A stretch of 64,000 bases of DNA, taken from positions 868,001-932,000 of the forward strand of contig OZ221969.1 of assembly GCA_965119715.1 (NCBI GenBank), given 5' to 3'. Shown here in pieces: positions 60,508-64,000 of this stretch (position 1 is the stretch's first letter; every line of letters starts with the position of its first letter). Below the pieces are notes generated by a model that saw only the letters and a program-made list of their open reading frames with translations, was not told the DNA's origin and searched no databases. Source of the DNA: JASBYZ01 sp029983705. GTDB lineage: Bacteria > Actinomycetota > Coriobacteriia > Coriobacteriales > JAEZZM01. The position numbers and the translations under genes are program-made.

Positions 60508-61605
60508 TTGAGATTACTTGACGAACAAGCCATTGAAGATATTGCTGTTGGTGCTGCAGTCTTAGGAACTGGCGGAGGAGGAGATCCTTACGTTGGTAAA
60601 CTGATGGCGCTTCAGGCTCTTAAAAACAATGGCCCTATCAAAATGATTACCCTTGATGAGCTTGACGATGATGCCTTTGTTGTTCCAACAGCAATGATGG
60701 GTGCTCCTACCGTACTTGTAGAAAAGGTGCCAAGCGGTAAAGAGATCTTTAACTCGGTGCACAACTTAGAAGATTATATGGGAAAGAAAATTGACGTCAC
60801 CATGCCTATTGAGGCGGGTGGCGTTAACTCTATGATTCCGCTTGCAGTAGCGGCTTCTTTGGGAATTCCAATGATTGATGCTGACGGTATGGGGCGCGCC
60901 TTTCCAGAACTTCAAATGGTGACCTTCCATCTCTTTGGAGTGTCTGCTTGCCCAATGCTTGTAAGTGACGAGAAGGGCAACAGCATCGTTTTTAAAACGG
61001 TAAGCAATCAGTGGACTGAGCGCATCGCACGTGCGGCCTGCTCTGAAATGGGTGGCTCTGTAATGGATGCTATCTATCCTATGAGTGGAGCAGAGGTTAA
61101 AAAAGCTTCAATTCCAGGCATTGTTACCCTTACCGAAGAAATCGGAAAAGGCATTAGGGAGGCAAAAGAAAAAGGCAAGTCTCCAATAGATGTCGTGCTT
61201 GAAATCACTGGTGGTTTTGAAATCTTTAAGGGCAAGGTTGTTGACATTGTAAGAAAGACTCAAGGCGGCTTTGTGCGCGGTGAGTCTCATTTTAGTGGTA
61301 TCGATGAGTACAAGGGTTCAAGCTTAGAGTTAAACTTCCAAAATGAGAATCTGGTGGCAATTGTTGATGGTAAGGTTGCTTGTTCAACCCCAGACCTCAT
61401 TGCAGTTCTTGATGCAGAAACTGGTCACCCTATTACCACCGAAGGACTTCGCTACGGAGCTCGCGGCGTTATTATCGCCATGCCTTGTCATGAGCACTGG
61501 AGAACAGAAATTGGTATAGAAACCGCTGGTCCAAGATACTTTGGATACGATTTTGACTACACTCCAGTTGAAGAGCTTGTGGCAAAGAATAAGGCAGGTG
61601 AATAA
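60508..61605 (+). CDS. DUF917 family protein (thiohydantoin desulfurase-like)
   Basis: 365 residues. The N-terminal AIEDIAVGAAVLGTGGGGDP is the DUF917 hallmark, and the middle has the GGVNSMIPLAVAASLGIPMI and DADGMGRAFPELQM segments of the family. From memory, the Pfam family was renamed S-methyl-thiohydantoin desulfurase. The TTG at 60508 is 10 bp after AAGGAGG (60491-60497); the TTG at 60499 is too close to that site. Neighbours are a ring-opening ATPase-like gene and a nitrilase. Confidence 0.8.
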   Translation: MRLLDEQAIEDIAVGAAVLGTGGGGDPYVGKLMALQALKNNGPIKMITLDELDDDAFVVPTAMMGAPTVLVEKVPSGKEIFNSVHNLEDYMGKKIDVTMPIEAGGVNSMIPLAVAASLGIPMIDADGMGRAFPELQMVTFHLFGVSACPMLVSDEKGNSIVFKTVSNQWTERIARAACSEMGGSVMDAIYPMSGAEVKKASIPGIVTLTEEIGKGIREAKEKGKSPIDVVLEITGGFEIFKGKVVDIVRKTQGGFVRGESHFSGIDEYKGSSLELNFQNENLVAIVDGKVACSTPDLIAVLDAETGHPITTEGLRYGARGVIIAMPCHEHWRTEIGIETAGPRYFGYDFDYTPVEELVAKNKAGE

Positions 61606-61608
61606 AAA

Positions 61609-63168
61609 ATGGCATACAGACTTGGAATTGATGTTGGTGGAACAAACACTGATGCGGTTGTGTTAAACGATGAGCTTGAGGTAATTGCATCAACTAAATC
61701 TGCAACCACTGAAGACGTTATGAGTGGTATCGAAAACGCTATGAAGGCTGTGCTTGAGCAAATTGGTGATGAAAGAGCGCGCATAGGATATGCGATGCTT
61801 GGTACTACTCAGGCAACCAATGCCATTGTTGAGCGCAAGCACTTAAATAAGGTTGGCATCATAAGAATTGGTCTTCCTGCTACGGAGGCTATTGAGCCTA
61901 TGTGCGGCTGGTCTGAAGACCTCAAGGCTGCTATAGGAGGACAAAGCTATCTCGTTCACGGCGGACATGAGTTTGATGGTCGAGAAATTAGTAAGCTTGA
62001 TGAAGATGAAATAAGAACTGCACTTTCAAAAATGAAAGGACAGGTAAGCACAGTTGCTATTATTTCTGTTTTTAGTCCGGTAAATGATAGCCATGAGCTT
62101 AGGGCTCAAGAGCTTGTTAAAGAGGTACTTGGAGAAGAGGTACCAGTTTCTTTATCTTCTGAAATTGGCTCCATAGGTCTTATAGAGCGTGAGAACTCAA
62201 CAATCTTAAATGCAGCACTCTATGATGTTGCTAAAAAGACGGTCTTGGGTTTTAAAGAAGCGCTTAATCACCAAAATATTTCTGCAAAAATTTACCTTGG
62301 TCAAAACGACGGAACCTTAATGAACGCAGATTATGCAGTTAAGTACCCAATCTTAACAATTGCCTGCGGTCCAACTAACTCTATTAGAGGAGCTGCCTAT
62401 CTTGCAGGCTTTGAGGATGCCCTCGTTGTTGATGTAGGCGGCACGACTACAGATGTGGGTGTACTCCAAAGGGGTTTTCCGCGCCAAAGCTCACTTGCGG
62501 TTGAGATTGGTGGGGTGAGAACCAACTTTAGAATGCCTGACCTTATATCTTTAGGTCTTGGCGGTGGTACTATTGTTCGCGGAGTAGATGATGCGGGCGA
62601 GATTAGCGTTGGTCCTGATTCAGTGGGCTATAAGCTTACTCAAGAGGCGCGCATCTTTGGCGGAAATACCCTTACTACCAGTGATGTTGTAGTTGCTTTG
62701 GGGCATGCAGATCTTGGAGATGCAAGTTACCTTAAAGATCTTGAGAGCTCTAAGCTAGAAGAGGTCTACCAAAAGATGATTGAGATGACCGAAGACGTTA
62801 TTGACCGCATGAAAACAAGTGCGCAGCCTGTACCGGTAATACTGGTTGGAGGTGGCTCTCTTTTGCTTCCGCAAACACTCACAGGTGCAAGTGAAGTTGC
62901 AAAGCCAGAGCACTTTGAGGTAGCTAATGCTATTGGTTCTGCGATTGCACAGGTATCAGGTGAGGTAGAAAAGCTCTACTCGCTTGAAGACATGAGCAGG
63001 GCTGAGGCTGTAGAAGATGCTAAAGCACTTGCGATATCAGATGCTATAGAAGCTGGTGCTGAGCCAGACTCTATTGAAATTGTTGATATAGAAGACGTGC
63101 CTTTAGCGTACTTACCTGGTGATGTAACTCGTGTACATGTAAAGGCAGCTGGAAATTTAAGGATGTAG
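61609..63168 (+). CDS. Hydantoinase/oxoprolinase family protein (short form)
   Basis: 519 residues. The N-terminal LGIDVGGTNTDAVVLNDEL is the ATPase-type phosphate loop, with the second segment LVVDVGGTTTDVGVLQRG and a downstream GLGGGTIVRGVD. This is the Hydantoinase_A/oxoprolinase family, ATP-dependent ring openers of cyclic amides. At 519 residues it is shorter than the classical 700-residue HyuA, but this short form is usual beside DUF917. It starts three bases after the DUF917 stop. Confidence 0.87.
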   Translation: MAYRLGIDVGGTNTDAVVLNDELEVIASTKSATTEDVMSGIENAMKAVLEQIGDERARIGYAMLGTTQATNAIVERKHLNKVGIIRIGLPATEAIEPMCGWSEDLKAAIGGQSYLVHGGHEFDGREISKLDEDEIRTALSKMKGQVSTVAIISVFSPVNDSHELRAQELVKEVLGEEVPVSLSSEIGSIGLIERENSTILNAALYDVAKKTVLGFKEALNHQNISAKIYLGQNDGTLMNADYAVKYPILTIACGPTNSIRGAAYLAGFEDALVVDVGGTTTDVGVLQRGFPRQSSLAVEIGGVRTNFRMPDLISLGLGGGTIVRGVDDAGEISVGPDSVGYKLTQEARIFGGNTLTTSDVVVALGHADLGDASYLKDLESSKLEEVYQKMIEMTEDVIDRMKTSAQPVPVILVGGGSLLLPQTLTGASEVAKPEHFEVANAIGSAIAQVSGEVEKLYSLEDMSRAEAVEDAKALAISDAIEAGAEPDSIEIVDIEDVPLAYLPGDVTRVHVKAAGNLRM

Positions 63169-63174
63169 AAAATT

Positions 63175-64000
63175 ATGGGGGAGCGTCTTGTAACAATAGC
63201 CCTCGCACAGCATGACAGCGTGCTTGGGGACTTTAGGGTAAACCTTGAAAAAATGAAGCGCACGATAAGGGATGCAGCTTTACAAGGTTCAGATATTATC
63301 TGTTTTCCAGAACTTGGAACTACAGGATATCGACAAGATCTATTGGGGGAGGCGCTCTACTCATTTGCAGAGGACCCTCAAGAGGGTCCTACCTTCAGTG
63401 AGCTCTCACCACTTGCAAAAGAGCTTGGTATTTATATTGTTGCTCCAATTGTAATTAAAGACCCTGAAGGCAGAGTACATGGTCAGGGCCTTGCAGCTGG
63501 TAAACCGGTTGCCTATAACGCAATGATTTTGATTGACCGTTCAGGCGAGTACATGGGTGTCTATGCTAAAAATCATGCCTTTGATACTGAGGAGCGCTAC
63601 TTTGCCCTCGGCAATAAGATGCCGGTTTTTGACTGCGACTTTGGCAAGATTGGCGTGATGATTTGCTTTGATATGGGAGTGGTTGAGACTGCTCGCGTGC
63701 TTACTCTAAAAGGTGCAGAGCTTATTTTGGTACCAAGTGCTTGGCGTGTTGAAGATGAGCTGATGTGGGACTTAAACAGTGCCTGTAGAGCGCTTGAAAA
63801 CCGACTCTATATTGCTGCAGTAAATAGGGTTGGTAGAGAAGGTAAAGAGCTTTTGATGTTTGGCAAGTCAAAGGTCTGCGACTTTGATGGGCGAGTAGTA
63901 AATGAGGCTCACCGCTTTGAAGAAGAGCTCCTAATTACCACCGTTGACCTCGCAAAAGTTGCTCCAGCACAAAAAGAAGTGCCCTATCTCTATCGCAGAA
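63175..64000 (+). CDS. Carbon-nitrogen hydrolase (nitrilase superfamily), 3' end beyond window
   Basis: At least 275 residues from the ATG at 63175 to the window edge, with no stop. The Glu-Lys-Cys triad is present: E46 in FPELGTTGY, K132 in YAKNHAF, and C164 in VMICFDM. It fits amidases that hydrolyse N-carbamoyl or amide bonds, as in N-carbamoyl-amino-acid hydrolases. In this operon it could act on the product of the hydantoinase-like protein. The start overlaps no other gene, and only six bases separate it from the previous stop. Confidence 0.88.
   Translation, partial: MGERLVTIALAQHDSVLGDFRVNLEKMKRTIRDAALQGSDIICFPELGTTGYRQDLLGEALYSFAEDPQEGPTFSELSPLAKELGIYIVAPIVIKDPEGRVHGQGLAAGKPVAYNAMILIDRSGEYMGVYAKNHAFDTEERYFALGNKMPVFDCDFGKIGVMICFDMGVVETARVLTLKGAELILVPSAWRVEDELMWDLNSACRALENRLYIAAVNRVGREGKELLMFGKSKVCDFDGRVVNEAHRFEEELLITTVDLAKVAPAQKEVPYLYRR

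Overview
The window is a dense stretch of bacterial chromosome with low-to-moderate GC (roughly mid-40s percent by eye) and actinobacterial gene content. The order tlyA-nadK-recN-steA-steB-pyrG-xerD matches the mycobacterial arrangement. SepF is present with no ftsA, there is a SigB/SigF-type sigma tail and a two-subunit pyruvate carboxylase, and start codons are often TTG or GTG. Together with AT-rich coding sequence, an anaerobe-like gene set and an IPKTG-type surface protein, this points to a coriobacterium of the Atopobium/Lancefieldella/Olsenella kind. That placement is inference, not a database match.

Layout. 1-76: C-terminal end of a sigma factor. 0.1-11.5 kb: AI-2E transporter, diacylglycerol-kinase-like gene on the minus strand, then alaS-ruvX-mltG-yqeG-prepilin peptidase-aroK-aroB-like-pepP-efp. 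The aroB-like protein has lost its catalytic signatures. 11.6-17.7 kb is the most accessory-looking part: a sortase-anchored beta-helix surface protein, an orphan RelB/DinJ antitoxin, an alanine/glycine symporter, and a GntR regulator with a two-gene ABC transporter. 17.8-21.1 kb: pyruvate carboxylase in two genes; the first carries a complete AccB-like domain with its own internal Shine-Dalgarno and start codon. 21.1-35.6 kb: asp23-nusB-xseB-dxs-tlyA-nadK-recN-steA-steB-GT4-pyrG-M20 peptidase-DUF3866, with a FUSC-type membrane protein on the opposite strand. 35.6-56.4 kb: xerD, then the dcw cell wall and division cluster from mraZ to divIVA, lacking murE and ftsA. 56.4-59.0 kb, minus strand: RNase P RNA, then a DUF4130 protein and a radical-SAM protein. 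59.2-64 kb: a permease, DUF917, hydantoinase-like and nitrilase operon that runs off the end.

The strongest candidate for an undescribed system is the DUF4130/radical-SAM pair. A perfect GAAC-N4-GTTC SOS (LexA) box overlaps a good promoter in front of it, and the radical-SAM protein ends in QLTLF, a match to the sliding-clamp-binding pentapeptide. The pair therefore looks like a damage-induced, clamp-recruited DNA repair or modification system of unknown chemistry. Other highlights are the internal AccB start, the MraZ operator array over the mraZ promoter with a second inverted array about 130 bp upstream, the (thio)hydantoin-type catabolic operon, two promoters of matching leaderless geometry, and 9-bp coding repeats in several division genes.

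Genes are packed into long co-directional runs with short gaps or 4-bp overlaps. Promoters and terminators are few, so most genes are probably co-transcribed.
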